From contig CAIKRR010000057.1 in assembly GCA_903829815.1 (NCBI GenBank), forward strand, positions 40,682-104,681: 64,000 bases of DNA, in the 5' to 3' direction. The position numbers and the translations under genes were made by a program. The notes beneath the pieces are model-generated. The model worked only from the letters and a program-made list of their open reading frames with translations. It was not told the origin of the DNA and did no database searches. This DNA comes from an uncultured Pseudomonadota bacterium. GTDB taxonomy: Bacteria > Pseudomonadota > Gammaproteobacteria > Burkholderiales > SG8-39. This document shows, piece by piece, positions 45,972-55,057 of this stretch; position 1 is the stretch's first letter, and each line of letters opens with the position of its first letter.

Positions 45972-47120
45972 TCAGCCCAGCAGTACCTGCAGCGGCGCGC
46001 ACAGGGCGTGCCGCTGCACCGCCGCCCAGTCGACCTCGGCGGCGAGGTCAGCGGTAGCGGGCAGTTGCACCGCCCCATCGAGAATGCAGGGTGCGCTCTG
46101 ACAGACCTGGGCTGCCATGCCCAGAAAGAAGGTCTGCTCGGCAGCGAGCGAGTGCGAGGGCTCGATCGCCGCTGCCTGCTGAAGGCTGATGAGCGTCCCC
46201 AGAGCACTCTCGGCGTAGATGCCCACGGCCACCTGGGCGCCCGCACTCCGTGCCAGCGCGCTGATGGCGCGCGTTTCACCGAGCCCCACGCGAGCCGGCT
46301 TGGCAGAAAGCGCTCGGGCGCCGCGTTCGAGATAGAGTCTGGCATCCATGGCTGAAGTACAACTGCGATCGATGAGGATGGGCAGTTGACTGCGTGCCTG
46401 CAAGTGCTCAAAGGCACGATCGGGCGCCAGCGGACAGGGGTCTTCGGCCATCGTCACACCGGCGTCGGCAAGCGCATCGAGATACGCCGGCGCCTCGGAG
46501 ATCGCATAGGCGCTGTTGGCGTCAACCGAGCACGCCACGCCGGTACCGACTGCTGCCCGGATTTCGGCCAGTGCATCGAGATCGACCCGGCGACCCTGAC
46601 CACCCTTCACCTTCAGGTGGCGAAAGCCATGACGCTCGCACACCTGAGCCGCCTCATGGGCCATCGCAAGCGGCCTCTGGCGCGTCACCGTCCAGGTGAG
46701 ATCGACCACGCCAGAGCCACCCCAGAGCCGCCAAAGTGGCTCGCCAGCCAGCGCCGCCGCCAGAGTCCAGCAGGCGGTCTGTGCCAGCCCGCGGGCCATC
46801 CGGTTCTCGGCCAGCGGCTCGAGCGCACGCGCTACAGCACCCTGATCGGCCAGATCAACCGAGGTCAGCCTGGGCATCACGATGTCTTCGAGCGCGGCCG
46901 CCAGTGAACGTGCCGAAACCCCGCTCCAGGTGTCCTTGAGCGTGCCCTCGGCAATGCCACGACGACCGGCCTCATCCTCGATGCACAACAGCGCATAACG
47001 GCCCGAAGACTCGACGGCGTTGGCCCAGCGCACTTCGCGCAGATAAGGCAAGGTATAGCAGTGCAGTGACCAGCGTCTGAGTCGGCAGGGGCTGCTCGCA
47101 GGCGGCAAGTGGCTGTTCAT
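45972..47120 (-). CDS. Enolase-superfamily protein (mandelate racemase/muconate lactonizing group)
   Basis: A 382-residue enzyme with an N-terminal capping domain and a C-terminal TIM barrel. Catalytic positions fit the muconate-lactonizing subgroup: K170 and K172 in LKVKGG, metal ligands D200 (SVDANSAY), E226 (MAEDPCP) and D251 (LIDRSC), and K274 (SAKPARVG). The reaction abstracts a proton alpha to a carboxylate; cycloisomerase, racemase and o-succinylbenzoate synthase are all possible. It is transcribed divergently from the alcohol dehydrogenase/Bug receptor pair across 275 bp, so it may act in the same pathway. Confidence 0.86.
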   Translation of the reverse strand: MNSHLPPASSPCRLRRWSLHCYTLPYLREVRWANAVESSGRYALLCIEDEAGRRGIAEGTLKDTWSGVSARSLAAALEDIVMPRLTSVDLADQGAVARALEPLAENRMARGLAQTACWTLAAALAGEPLWRLWGGSGVVDLTWTVTRQRPLAMAHEAAQVCERHGFRHLKVKGGQGRRVDLDALAEIRAAVGTGVACSVDANSAYAISEAPAYLDALADAGVTMAEDPCPLAPDRAFEHLQARSQLPILIDRSCTSAMDARLYLERGARALSAKPARVGLGETRAISALARSAGAQVAVGIYAESALGTLISLQQAAAIEPSHSLAAEQTFFLGMAAQVCQSAPCILDGAVQLPATADLAAEVDWAAVQRHALCAPLQVLLG

Positions 47121-47395
47121 GGCACGGCAGGCTGGGTTGCAAGGCTCGGGTTGGACGGCCGGAGACGGGCCGATCAGGGTTGACAGGCCCCGATGGGCCC
47201 GCTGGCGCAGATGATCGCACACGCAACCGACTGCCCGGCCTCATCGGCAACGTCAGGCGGGCGGTCACGCATTGCCCGCCGCTTGCGCCCCGGGTGCACC
47301 CCCCGTAGCATCGAGGCGGCCCCGCGCTGCGAGAGAGCATCGGCCGGGCGCAGCCTTTCAAACCCCTGATGGCTCAGGGCCGCCGGAGACACATC

Positions 47396-48520
47396 ATGCA
47401 GATCAGAGCCGCAGTCCTCCGGGCGATGGGCGCCCCACCCCCTTATGCGCAGTCGCGTCCGCTGGTGATCGAGGCGGTCGAACTCGCGCCCCCCGGACCG
47501 GGTGAAGTGCTGGTGCGCATCGGTGCTGCCGGTCTGTGCCACTCCGACCTGTCGGTCATCAACGGTGATCGCCCACGCTCCATGCCCATGGCGCTGGGGC
47601 ATGAAGCGGCCGGCGTGGTCGAGGCACTGGGCGATGGTGTCCATGACCTTCAGCGCGGCGATCATGTCGTGCTCGTCTTCGTGCCCAGCTGCGGTCATTG
47701 CGCCCCCTGCGCCGAGGGCAGACCTGCCCTGTGCGAGCCCGGTGCGGCAGCCAATGCAAGCGGCACCCTGCTCGGTGGCGAGCGCAGGCTCAGCCTCGGA
47801 GAGGTCACGCTCAACCACCATCTGGGATGCTCGGTATTCGCTGAATACGCCACCGTGTCGCGCCGTTCGCTGATACGGATCGAGCGCGATCTGCCTCTGC
47901 ACCACGCCGCTTTGTTCGGCTGTGCCGTACTCACCGGTGTCGGTGCCGTGGTCAACACCGCACGCTTGCAGGCCGGCAGCTCGGCGGCTGTCATCGGGCT
48001 GGGCGGCGTAGGCCTTGCTTCGGTCATGGGAGCGCACGCAGCCGGCGCGCGGCGCATCGTCGCGATCGACCTGGCTCCAGCCAAGCTCGAGCTGGCCCGC
48101 GAACTGGGTGCCACCGATGTGTTCGATGCGCGTGACCCCGATTGCGTCGCCCAGGTGCGTGCGGCAACCGGTGGCGGCGTTGAATACGCGTTCGAACTGG
48201 CCGGTTCAGTACGCGCACTGGATACGGCCTGGCGGGTGACAAGGCGCGGCGGCATGACGGTCACCGCCGGCCTCCCACCACCGGAGGCGGCCTTTGCCTT
48301 GCCGGCGGTCGCTCTGGTAGCCGAAGAACGTACGCTCAAGGGGAGCTATATCGGCACCTGTGTCCCCTCGCGCGACATTCCCCGCTACATCGAGCTCTTC
48401 CGTCAGGGACGTCTGCCGGTCGACCGACTGCTGAGTGCTCGCCTCGCCCTCGAGGACATCAACACCGGATTCGATCGACTGGCCTGCGGTGAGGCCGTGC
48501 GTCAAGTGATCGAATTCTGA
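47396..48520 (+). CDS. Zinc-dependent alcohol dehydrogenase (class III-like)
   Basis: A 374-residue MDR-family dehydrogenase. Catalytic zinc ligands are C48 (AGLCHSDL) and H69/E70 (GHEAAG); structural zinc ligands are C99, C102, C105 and C113 (CGHCAPCAEGRPALC). VIGLGGVGLASVMGA is the NAD-binding motif. It oxidises an alcohol or reduces an aldehyde; the long GTLLGGERRL loop is typical of class III-like bacterial enzymes. Its stop overlaps the ATG of the following Bug receptor (TGATG), implying a joint role in uptake and oxidation of a hydroxy-carboxylate. Confidence 0.91.
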   Translation: MQIRAAVLRAMGAPPPYAQSRPLVIEAVELAPPGPGEVLVRIGAAGLCHSDLSVINGDRPRSMPMALGHEAAGVVEALGDGVHDLQRGDHVVLVFVPSCGHCAPCAEGRPALCEPGAAANASGTLLGGERRLSLGEVTLNHHLGCSVFAEYATVSRRSLIRIERDLPLHHAALFGCAVLTGVGAVVNTARLQAGSSAAVIGLGGVGLASVMGAHAAGARRIVAIDLAPAKLELARELGATDVFDARDPDCVAQVRAATGGGVEYAFELAGSVRALDTAWRVTRRGGMTVTAGLPPPEAAFALPAVALVAEERTLKGSYIGTCVPSRDIPRYIELFRQGRLPVDRLLSARLALEDINTGFDRLACGEAVRQVIEF

Positions 48521-49545
48521 TGAGCGCCCTGCTCTGGCTGAAGCCATCACGGCCTGCGCGCAGTCTGCGGTGCCTGCCCGCCGTGCTGGGTGCCCTGGCG
48601 AGCGGCATCCTCGCCTGCCTTGCTGCCGGGCCTGGGACCGCCAAGGACTTTCCACTGCATGCCGTGCGGATCATCGTGCCCTCGGCACCCGGTGGTGGCT
48701 ACGACTTCGTGGCACGCGTGTTTGCCGAAAAACTGCCTGGCGAACTCGGCCAGCCTGTGGTGGTGGAAAACCGTGCCGGATCGGGCACCTTGCTGGGCAC
48801 CCAACTGGCTGCCGCCGCTGCACCCGATGGCTACACGCTCCTCGTTGGCGGACTGGCCAACCTGGCGCTCAACGCCGGACTCTTTGAAAAACCGGGCTAC
48901 GATCCGGTGGCCGACTTCACGCCGGTGGGCATGGTGGGCTCCTTCACCTACACGCTGGTCGCACGCAAGGACCTGCCGCAGTCAAGCCTGCAGGCCGTGA
49001 TCGCCGAAGCGCGGGCCCGCCCGGGTAAGCTGGTGATGGCTGCCGCCGGACTGGGTAGCGGCCAGCATGTGGCAGCAGCACTGCTTGCCAATCTGGCGCG
49101 AATCGAATTTCTCGACGTGCAGTACAAGGGAGCCCAGCCAGCCTATACCGACCTGCTGGCCGGCCGGGTCGACCTGTTCTTCGACAACACAACCACGGCA
49201 CGACCACTGGTCGACAGTGGCCGCATCAAGGCCATCGCAAGCTCAGGCGAAGTCCGTGACCGCCTGCTGCCGAGCGTACCGACCGGTGTCGAGTCGGGAC
49301 TCGAAGGGTTGGTGTTCGAGAGCTGGATCGGGCTCTTTGCGCCGGCAAGAACCCCCCAAGGCAGTCTCGATGAGCTGCGCCGCGCATTCATCCGTTCGAT
49401 GGCTGACCCGACCCTTCGGGCCCGCTTCGAAACCAGCGGCTGGCGCCTGAGCACGCTCTCGCCCGCCGAAGGGTCGGCTCTGGTGAAGACCGAGACCGAG
49501 CGCTGGACCCAGTTTCTGCGCAAAGCCGGCATCCGCGCCGAGTGA
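48520..49545 (+). CDS. Bug/TctC-family periplasmic solute-binding protein (3 of 3)
   Basis: A 341-residue receptor with a signal peptide ending near GPGTAKD, followed by FPLHAVRIIVPSAPGGGYD and the family motif APDGYTLLVGG. Its start overlaps the stop of the zinc alcohol dehydrogenase gene, so the two are translationally coupled. The ligand is unknown; a carboxylate is expected. Confidence 0.91.
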   Translation: MSALLWLKPSRPARSLRCLPAVLGALASGILACLAAGPGTAKDFPLHAVRIIVPSAPGGGYDFVARVFAEKLPGELGQPVVVENRAGSGTLLGTQLAAAAAPDGYTLLVGGLANLALNAGLFEKPGYDPVADFTPVGMVGSFTYTLVARKDLPQSSLQAVIAEARARPGKLVMAAAGLGSGQHVAAALLANLARIEFLDVQYKGAQPAYTDLLAGRVDLFFDNTTTARPLVDSGRIKAIASSGEVRDRLLPSVPTGVESGLEGLVFESWIGLFAPARTPQGSLDELRRAFIRSMADPTLRARFETSGWRLSTLSPAEGSALVKTETERWTQFLRKAGIRAE

Positions 49546-49551
49546 CGCGCT

Positions 49552-49595
49552 GAAAAGAAACGGGCGGTGGGGGGCATCGACCCCGCACCGCCCGT
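49552..49595 (-). terminator. Strong intrinsic terminator for the leftward molybdenum oxidoreductase genes
   Basis: A 15-bp stem with one mismatch and a 6-nt loop, arms at 49560-49574 and 49581-49595, followed on the minus strand by TTTCTTTTC. It lies 17 bp past the stop of the leftward gene and also between the convergent Bug receptor gene. Confidence 0.85.
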
Positions 49596-49612
49596 GGCAT
49601 GCCTTGCCTCAA

Positions 49613-51805
49613 TCAGGCAAAGGTGATGCCGTGCTTCTTCAACGGGAAACTGCGAATGCGCTTGCCGGTTGCCCGGTAGAACGCATTGAGTACCGCCGGC
49701 GCCGCCACGCAGATGGTCGGCTCGCCAATCCCGCCCCAGGGCTCGGTGCCGCCGGTGGGCATGACGATCGACTCGACCTTGGGCATGTGACGGATGTGCA
49801 TGGACGGGAAGGTATCGAAGTTCTGTTGCTCGATGCGCCCATCCTTCACCGTGCACTCTTCCGTGAAGAGCGCCGACAGGCCATAGACGAACGAGCCGGC
49901 GATCTGGCGCTCGATCTGGGCCGGGTTGACGGCATACCCCGGATCGGTGGCCGCCACGATGCGATGCACCTTGACCTTGTTACCCCCCTCGACCGAGATT
50001 TCGGCCGCGGCAGCCACAAAGCTGCCAAAGGCCTTCATCTGGGCGACACCGCGGAAGATGCCAGGCGCAGCCGGCTTGTTCCAGCCCACCCGTTCCACGA
50101 CCGCCTCGAGCACGCCGCGATTGCGCGGGTGATTGGCCGTGAGCATGCGACGGAATTCGATCGCGTCCTTGCCCGCTGCCTCAGCCAGTTCGTCGATGAA
50201 ACACTCGAGGAAGATGGCGTTCTGGTTGGCGTTCACACCGCGCCAGAAGCCAGGCTTCACATGGGAGTTGCGCATCGCATGGTCGATCAGCAGATTCGGC
50301 ACCGTGTAGCCGAAACCATGCTCACCCGGCTGGGCCAAGCCCTGGAAGGTGAGCGGATCCATGCCATTCACCAGATTGGCCGGGAACACATCGGCAAGGA
50401 TCGACTGACCCGACAAGCGCAGATGCAGCGCTGTCAGATTGTTCTGCGCGTCGAATCCACCCACGAGTTTTGCCTGCATGATGGGGTGGTAGCGGCCGTG
50501 CGTCATGTCCTCTTCGCGCGACCAGAGCAGCTTGACCGGAACGCCCGGCAACTGCTTGGCGATGAGTACCGCCTGCACCACATAGTCCTGGAAGCCGCGA
50601 CGACCAAAGCCGCCACCGGGGTTGATCTTGTAGACATCGACCTTGTCGGCGGGCAGCCCCGATGCTTCTACGGCGGCAGCAAACGATGCCTCGCCGTTCT
50701 GCGTCGGCGCCCAGACTTCGAGCTTCTCGGGGGTGTAGAGCGCGGTGGCATTCATCGGCTCCATCGGTGCATGGTTCAGGAACGGATAAGCGTAGGTGGC
50801 CTCTACGGTGCGCGCTGCGCCCCCGAGCGCCGCCTTCGCATCGCCATTGCTGTTGCCGACAAAGGCCTCGGCAGCAGTGAGACCCTCGACCAGACGCTGC
50901 TCGATGTCCTGGCTCGACACCTTGGCATTCGGACCCTCGTCAAAGTCAACCGGCAGCGCCGCCAGTGCCGTCTTGGCCTGCCACCAGGTATCGGCAACCA
51001 CCACGACCGCCGAACGACCGACCTGCAACACGTGACGCACACCCTTCATGCCCAGCACGACCGAGGCATCAAAGCTGCGCACGGTACCGCCCTGCACCGG
51101 GCAATCGCGAATGGCGGCGTTGAGCATCCCCGGCAAGCGAAGATCGGCACCGTAGACCTGCGCACCAATGACCTTGGGCCGGGTGTCAAGCCGCCTGAGC
51201 GGCTTGCCGACAATCGTCCAGTCCTTCGGGTCCTTGAGCTTGACGTCCTTGGGCACCTCGAGCTTCGAGGCATCGAGCGCCACCTTGCCGTAGCTGATCT
51301 TGCGCCCGCTCGGCCCGTGGGTGATGATGCTGTTGGCTGCGCTGCACTCGGCAGCGGGCACATTCCAGCGATCGGCAGCAGCCTTGACCAGCATCATGCG
51401 GGCAGCCGCGCCGCCTTCACGCACATACTCATGGGAGGCACGGATACCACGACTGCCGCCTGTCGAGAAGTCGCGCCAGATGCGCTTGCGGCGCACGTTC
51501 TCGCCCGGTGTGGGGTATTCGGTCGTGACCTTGGACCAATCGCACTGCAGTTCTTCGGCAACCAGCTGGGCCAGACCGGTGAGCGTGCCCTGCCCCATTT
51601 CGGTCCGCGCAATGCGGATGACCACGGTGTCATCGGGCCGAATCACCACCCAGGCATTCACCTCGGGTACCACAGCGGGCGTTGCCGCCTGGGCAGGAGC
51701 TGCCAGGGGCAACTGCAGACCGAGCGCCAGACCACCACCCACGCCGGCTGAGCCGAGTACAAAGCGTCGACGATTCATGCCGACCAGATCATTCATGTCG
51801 TTCAT
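49613..51805 (-). CDS. Molybdopterin-binding oxidoreductase subunit, IorB-like, Tat-exported
   Basis: A 730-residue large subunit of the isoquinoline 1-oxidoreductase beta type. MNRRRFVLGSAGVGGGLAL is a twin-arginine signal, so the holoenzyme should be periplasmic. RIARTEMGQGTLTGLAQL, HAPMEPMNA and PGGGFGRRGFQDY match IorB, and GGIGEPTI near the C-terminus contains the expected catalytic glutamate. It hydroxylates an N-heterocycle or aldehyde with electrons leaving through the 2Fe-2S subunit encoded 11 bp upstream. The ATG at 51805 precedes the Tat signal; a much longer in-frame upstream extension overlaps the 2Fe-2S gene and is rejected. Confidence 0.91.
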   Translation of the reverse strand: MNDMNDLVGMNRRRFVLGSAGVGGGLALGLQLPLAAPAQAATPAVVPEVNAWVVIRPDDTVVIRIARTEMGQGTLTGLAQLVAEELQCDWSKVTTEYPTPGENVRRKRIWRDFSTGGSRGIRASHEYVREGGAAARMMLVKAAADRWNVPAAECSAANSIITHGPSGRKISYGKVALDASKLEVPKDVKLKDPKDWTIVGKPLRRLDTRPKVIGAQVYGADLRLPGMLNAAIRDCPVQGGTVRSFDASVVLGMKGVRHVLQVGRSAVVVVADTWWQAKTALAALPVDFDEGPNAKVSSQDIEQRLVEGLTAAEAFVGNSNGDAKAALGGAARTVEATYAYPFLNHAPMEPMNATALYTPEKLEVWAPTQNGEASFAAAVEASGLPADKVDVYKINPGGGFGRRGFQDYVVQAVLIAKQLPGVPVKLLWSREEDMTHGRYHPIMQAKLVGGFDAQNNLTALHLRLSGQSILADVFPANLVNGMDPLTFQGLAQPGEHGFGYTVPNLLIDHAMRNSHVKPGFWRGVNANQNAIFLECFIDELAEAAGKDAIEFRRMLTANHPRNRGVLEAVVERVGWNKPAAPGIFRGVAQMKAFGSFVAAAAEISVEGGNKVKVHRIVAATDPGYAVNPAQIERQIAGSFVYGLSALFTEECTVKDGRIEQQNFDTFPSMHIRHMPKVESIVMPTGGTEPWGGIGEPTICVAAPAVLNAFYRATGKRIRSFPLKKHGITFA

Positions 51806-51816
51806 GGCGTGTCTCC

Positions 51817-52272
51817 TCAGGCGCGCGCAGCAGCAGCGGCGTGAATGGCCTGCCTGACCTGCTGAAACGTCCCGCAGCGGCAGATGTTGGTGATGCCCGC
51901 ATCGATGTCGGCATCGGTGGGCTTGGGCTTGTCCTTGAGCAGGGCAGCGACGGCCATGATCATGCCCGACTGGCAGTAGCCACACTGTGGCACCTCGTTG
52001 TCCAGCCAGGCCTGCTGCACCTTGTGCAGCTTCGGGCCACTGGCAAGTCCTTCGATCGTGGTGACGCGGCGCCCTGCAGCCGCCGCAACCGGAATTGAAC
52101 ACGAGCGGACCGCAGCGCCATCGAGGTGAACCGTGCAGGCGCCGCACTGGGCGATGCCGCAACCGTACTTCGTACCGGTGAGGCCTGCCTGCTCGCGCAG
52201 GACCCACAGCAACGGGGTCGTCGGGTCGGCATCGACCTTGTGGCTCTTGCCATTGATGGTGAGACCAATCAT
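51817..52272 (-). CDS. 2Fe-2S ferredoxin-type subunit of molybdenum oxidoreductase (IorA-like)
   Basis: A 151-residue two-cluster protein. The plant-type cluster uses C38, C43, C46 and C58 ([18 protein letters not shown]); the helical-bundle cluster uses C97, C100, C131 and C133 ([17 protein letters not shown]). It carries electrons from the molybdenum subunit encoded directly downstream to an acceptor, often a cytochrome c, that is not encoded here. It has no signal of its own and would be exported with the Tat-signalled partner. Confidence 0.94.
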   Translation of the reverse strand: MIGLTINGKSHKVDADPTTPLLWVLREQAGLTGTKYGCGIAQCGACTVHLDGAAVRSCSIPVAAAAGRRVTTIEGLASGPKLHKVQQAWLDNEVPQCGYCQSGMIMAVAALLKDKPKPTDADIDAGITNICRCGTFQQVRQAIHAAAAARA

Positions 52273-52491
52273 CTCTGTTCATCTCCTTGTGATGATGCGA
52301 ATGAGGCATATCAGGCGCACGGGGCCGGGCGGATCGAGCCGCAGGCCTGAGCCGTGGCGCGAACTGTAACAGGACTTGACTGCGCAGGTCGCCCCGAGGT
52401 GCATCACGCAGGTCGACGCAACGCAGCAAACCCGCTGTTTGCGAAAGCCCGACCAGTGCGAGACCATCGTGGGCACTTCAAGGACACATCC

Positions 52492-53508
52492 ATGCAAGAG
52501 ATCGCGGTGATTGACCTCGGCCCCTACCTGGCCGGTGAGACGGGTGCACTCGAGCGCACGGCCGCCGAACTGGGCGAGGCCAGTCGTGCGCTGGGCTTCT
52601 TTTTCCTGCGCAATCACGGTATCGCGCAATCCTTGATCGATCGGGTCTTCATCGAGACCGAGCGCTTCCACAGCCTGGCGCTGGAAAAAAAGCTGGCCTC
52701 GCGCATCGTCGACCGGATCGTGGGCTATCTGCCGCTGGGAGGACAGACCCAGCGCACCTCGGTTCACGGCAAGAGCGTGGCGTCCGACCGCAGTGCCTCG
52801 TTCTACATCCGGCGCGACTATCCGGCTGATCACCCGGATCGGCTGGCCCGACAGCCCTGGGTATTCGACAACCGCTGGCCGACCGACCTGCCGGGTTTTC
52901 GGGAAACGACGCTCGAGTATTTCGAGGCGATGTCAGCGCTTGCGCTCGCCATGCTCCCGCTGCAATCCCGCGCGCTCGGTCTGCCGCTCGACTACCTGGG
53001 CTCGCACCCGGCCTTTCAGCCTGCTACCAACAACCTGCGCCTGCTGCACTATCCACCGCACGATCCGGACATCGAAGGCCAGTTCGGCATCGGTCCTCAC
53101 ACCGACTACGGTTATGGCACTTTCCTTGCCCAGGAGAAGATTCCCGGGCTGGAAATCCTCAGCCGCGAGGGCCAGTGGATCAAGGCCCCGGCCCTCGAAG
53201 GCTGCCTGCTGTTCAACAACGCCGACATGTGCCGGCGCTGGACCAACGAGCAGTTCCGTTCGGCGCCCCATCGCGTGATCAACACAAGCGGTCGCACGCG
53301 GTATTCGATTCCGTTCTTCTTCGGCACCCGACTCGATGTGAAGCTCGCCTGTCTGCCCACCTGCACCTCGCCCGAAGACCCTCCGCGCTACCCACCCACC
53401 TCGTTTGGCGAGTACCTGAGCGAGGTGAATCGCCGGAACTACGATCTTGCTGCAGTCACGGCAGATTCGGTCACGGCCAAGCCGGCAACGGCAGACCGGT
53501 CAGCGTGA
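52492..53508 (+). CDS. Isopenicillin-N-synthase-like 2-oxoglutarate/Fe(II) oxygenase
   Basis: A 338-residue double-stranded beta-helix oxygenase. Iron ligands are H203 and D205 (GPHTDYG) and H260 (SAPHRVIN); R270 and S272 (RTRYSIPFFF) bind the 2-oxoglutarate carboxylate. The N-terminus IAVIDLGPYL and FFFLRNHGI follow the DIOX_N pattern. Bacterial members hydroxylate small molecules; the substrate is unknown. It starts 220 bp from the divergent 2Fe-2S subunit gene and overlaps yaeQ tail to tail by 9 bp. Confidence 0.89.
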   Translation: MQEIAVIDLGPYLAGETGALERTAAELGEASRALGFFFLRNHGIAQSLIDRVFIETERFHSLALEKKLASRIVDRIVGYLPLGGQTQRTSVHGKSVASDRSASFYIRRDYPADHPDRLARQPWVFDNRWPTDLPGFRETTLEYFEAMSALALAMLPLQSRALGLPLDYLGSHPAFQPATNNLRLLHYPPHDPDIEGQFGIGPHTDYGYGTFLAQEKIPGLEILSREGQWIKAPALEGCLLFNNADMCRRWTNEQFRSAPHRVINTSGRTRYSIPFFFGTRLDVKLACLPTCTSPEDPPRYPPTSFGEYLSEVNRRNYDLAAVTADSVTAKPATADRSA

Positions 53509-54048
53509 GCCGCGCAAGCGCACCAGGGGCTCGATGCTGAGGGTCTCCTCGCCCAGGGTAAGCCAGACAAGTCCGTCCTGCACGGTTGCCTGAACCCGCA
53601 GATTGCGTGTGGCCAGTCGCGTCATGGCCAGCGAAGTTGCTTGAGGCACCTCGATCACGCTCAAGTTGTCGAGCCGCTCGAAGGCATGCGCGTTGCGCTC
53701 CCACCATTGCGCCGCCGTACGGCCCCCATAGATGTAGAGCACCACACGCTCGGCACGCCCACAGGCACGGCGCAGCACGCGCTCATCGGGCAGCCCCACC
53801 TCGACCCACAGCGCCATATTGCCCGAGAGATCATGCAACCAGATCGTTGCCTCGTCATCGCTCGAGATGCCACGACCGAACACCAGGCGCTCATCGGCAT
53901 GCAGGGCCCAGGCGAGCAGGCGCACCATGAGCCGCTCTTCGGTCTCGGAGGGGTGGCGTGCGAGCGCGAGCGATGCGGTCTGGAAATGCGATCGATCGAG
54001 GTCGCTGACCTCGATCTCGACCTTGTAGATCGTTGCACGTAGCGCCAT
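53500..54048 (-). CDS. yaeQ: YaeQ family protein
   Basis: A 182-residue protein of the YaeQ family, a PD-(D/E)XK nuclease-like fold without known activity. MALRATIYKVEIEVSDLDR opens the family; RHPSETEERLMVRLLAWAL and WVEVGLPDERVLRRACGRA are conserved blocks. The E. coli protein was linked to transcription antitermination, but the role is not established. It is the last gene of a possible operon with a 70-residue reading frame and a class II aldolase gene. Confidence 0.93.
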   Translation of the reverse strand: MALRATIYKVEIEVSDLDRSHFQTASLALARHPSETEERLMVRLLAWALHADERLVFGRGISSDDEATIWLHDLSGNMALWVEVGLPDERVLRRACGRAERVVLYIYGGRTAAQWWERNAHAFERLDNLSVIEVPQATSLAMTRLATRNLRVQATVQDGLVWLTLGEETLSIEPLVRLRGSR

Positions 54049-54052
54049 CGGA

Positions 54053-54265
54053 TCAGGGTGCCATGGTCGTGGGGTCAAAGGCGGGGAAGGCGTCGATGCT
54101 CAGCACGGGCTGGGTGCCACCTGACTTTCTGACCGGAATCGCACGCCAGGCGAGGCACCCACCGGCACCAGCACGGTCGCAAGCGTCACCAGCACCGAAG
54201 CGAACCACCCGCCCTGACAGGCCCTTGCGCACATGAACCTCCCCGAGCATTTCGAAACCCCGCAT
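54053..54265 (-). CDS. Possible small protein (70 residues), unknown
   Basis: A 70-residue frame that fits exactly between the aldolase stop (54272) and the yaeQ start (54048), with 6-bp and 4-bp gaps. It is basic and Gly/Ala/Arg-rich, with GRVVRFGAGDACDRAG and two cysteines, and has no domain I recognise. The tight packing suggests a real gene in an aldolase-small protein-yaeQ operon, but GC-rich DNA often stays open by chance. Confidence 0.4.
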   Translation of the reverse strand: MRGFEMLGEVHVRKGLSGRVVRFGAGDACDRAGAGGCLAWRAIPVRKSGGTQPVLSIDAFPAFDPTTMAP

Positions 54266-54271
54266 GAACCA

Positions 54272-55015
54272 TCAGGCACCGTCGAGCCAGGGCTTCACCC
54301 CGGCACGCAAGGCCCAGTACTCCCAGGCACGCTGCATCTGGGGCGACCATGGGTCGACCCTGTCGCGCACGGCAATCTCGCCGGCATTGAGCGCCTTGAC
54401 CCGCGCCCCCATGAGGAGCGCCTCCTTCAATACGCGCGCATTCTGCGGCAGATAGACTGCGGCCTTGACCACATCGACAATGGTGCGGCCCGCCACGGTG
54501 AAACCGTGGCCGCGCATCAGCACCACTCGATGGCCGGCCAGACACGCTGCCAGGTCACGTCCCTGCGCGATATTGGACACCAGCAGATTGGTGTCGCCAA
54601 AGCGATCGCGGATATCCCACACCGGAATCTCCAGCCCCATGTCGCTGGCAACATGAATCACCGGCTGCAGAGGTATGTCGCCGATCGTGAATGGCAGCAC
54701 GTCGATGGCGTGGCTGTGAACGACCGCATGAATGTCGGGACGGCGCTCGTAGACCGCCCCGTGGATATGACGCTCGACATAAGGCGCCGGTGCATCGCTC
54801 GCCACTGGAGTGCCATCGAGCATGAACTCGAGAATATCGGCTTGCTCCACCAGTTCGGGGCTGCGCGAACGCGAGAGCAGATAACGGTCGGGATGAAAGG
54901 GATGACGGACACTCACGTGGCCGTAGGCATCGACAACGCCCTGATGGGCGAGGATGCGGTTTGCAACAACGACGTCATGGAGGCTCTGCGCGAGCGAGGC
55001 AATGGGAGCCGGCAC
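54272..55015 (-). CDS. Class II aldolase/adducin-family protein
   Basis: A 247-residue zinc enzyme. E81 (ERHIHGAVY), H100 and H102 (VVHSHAID) and H170 (MRGHGFTV) match the zinc and catalytic positions of fuculose-1-phosphate aldolase relatives. Family members include decarboxylases of 2-hydroxy-3-carboxymuconate semialdehyde type, used in aromatic degradation, so a decarboxylase role is possible here; a sugar-phosphate aldolase is the alternative. The start is a GTG at 55015 with a GAGGAGA ribosome-binding site. The tRNA-Pro gene lies just upstream on the same strand. Confidence 0.86.
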   Translation of the reverse strand: MPAPIASLAQSLHDVVVANRILAHQGVVDAYGHVSVRHPFHPDRYLLSRSRSPELVEQADILEFMLDGTPVASDAPAPYVERHIHGAVYERRPDIHAVVHSHAIDVLPFTIGDIPLQPVIHVASDMGLEIPVWDIRDRFGDTNLLVSNIAQGRDLAACLAGHRVVLMRGHGFTVAGRTIVDVVKAAVYLPQNARVLKEALLMGARVKALNAGEIAVRDRVDPWSPQMQRAWEYWALRAGVKPWLDGA

Positions 55016-55057
55016 GGTGTCTCCTCGAACCGAAGGACCTCAAGACAGGTACCGAAT

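Noticed and set aside
44131..46002. Minus-strand open frame of about 620 codons
   Set aside because: Antisense to the ThDP enzyme, whose motifs are unambiguous.
7075..49545. The three Bug receptors as a recent tandem family expansion
   Set aside because: They are dispersed and share only family-level motifs, so they are old paralogues or separate acquisitions.
49604..51751. Plus-strand open frame of about 715 codons
   Set aside because: Antisense to the IorB-like gene; composition is His/Arg-rich shadow sequence without domains.
51806..52429. N-terminal extension of the IorB-like frame upstream of the Tat signal
   Set aside because: It runs through the 2Fe-2S subunit gene in another frame, and the Tat signal would be internal.
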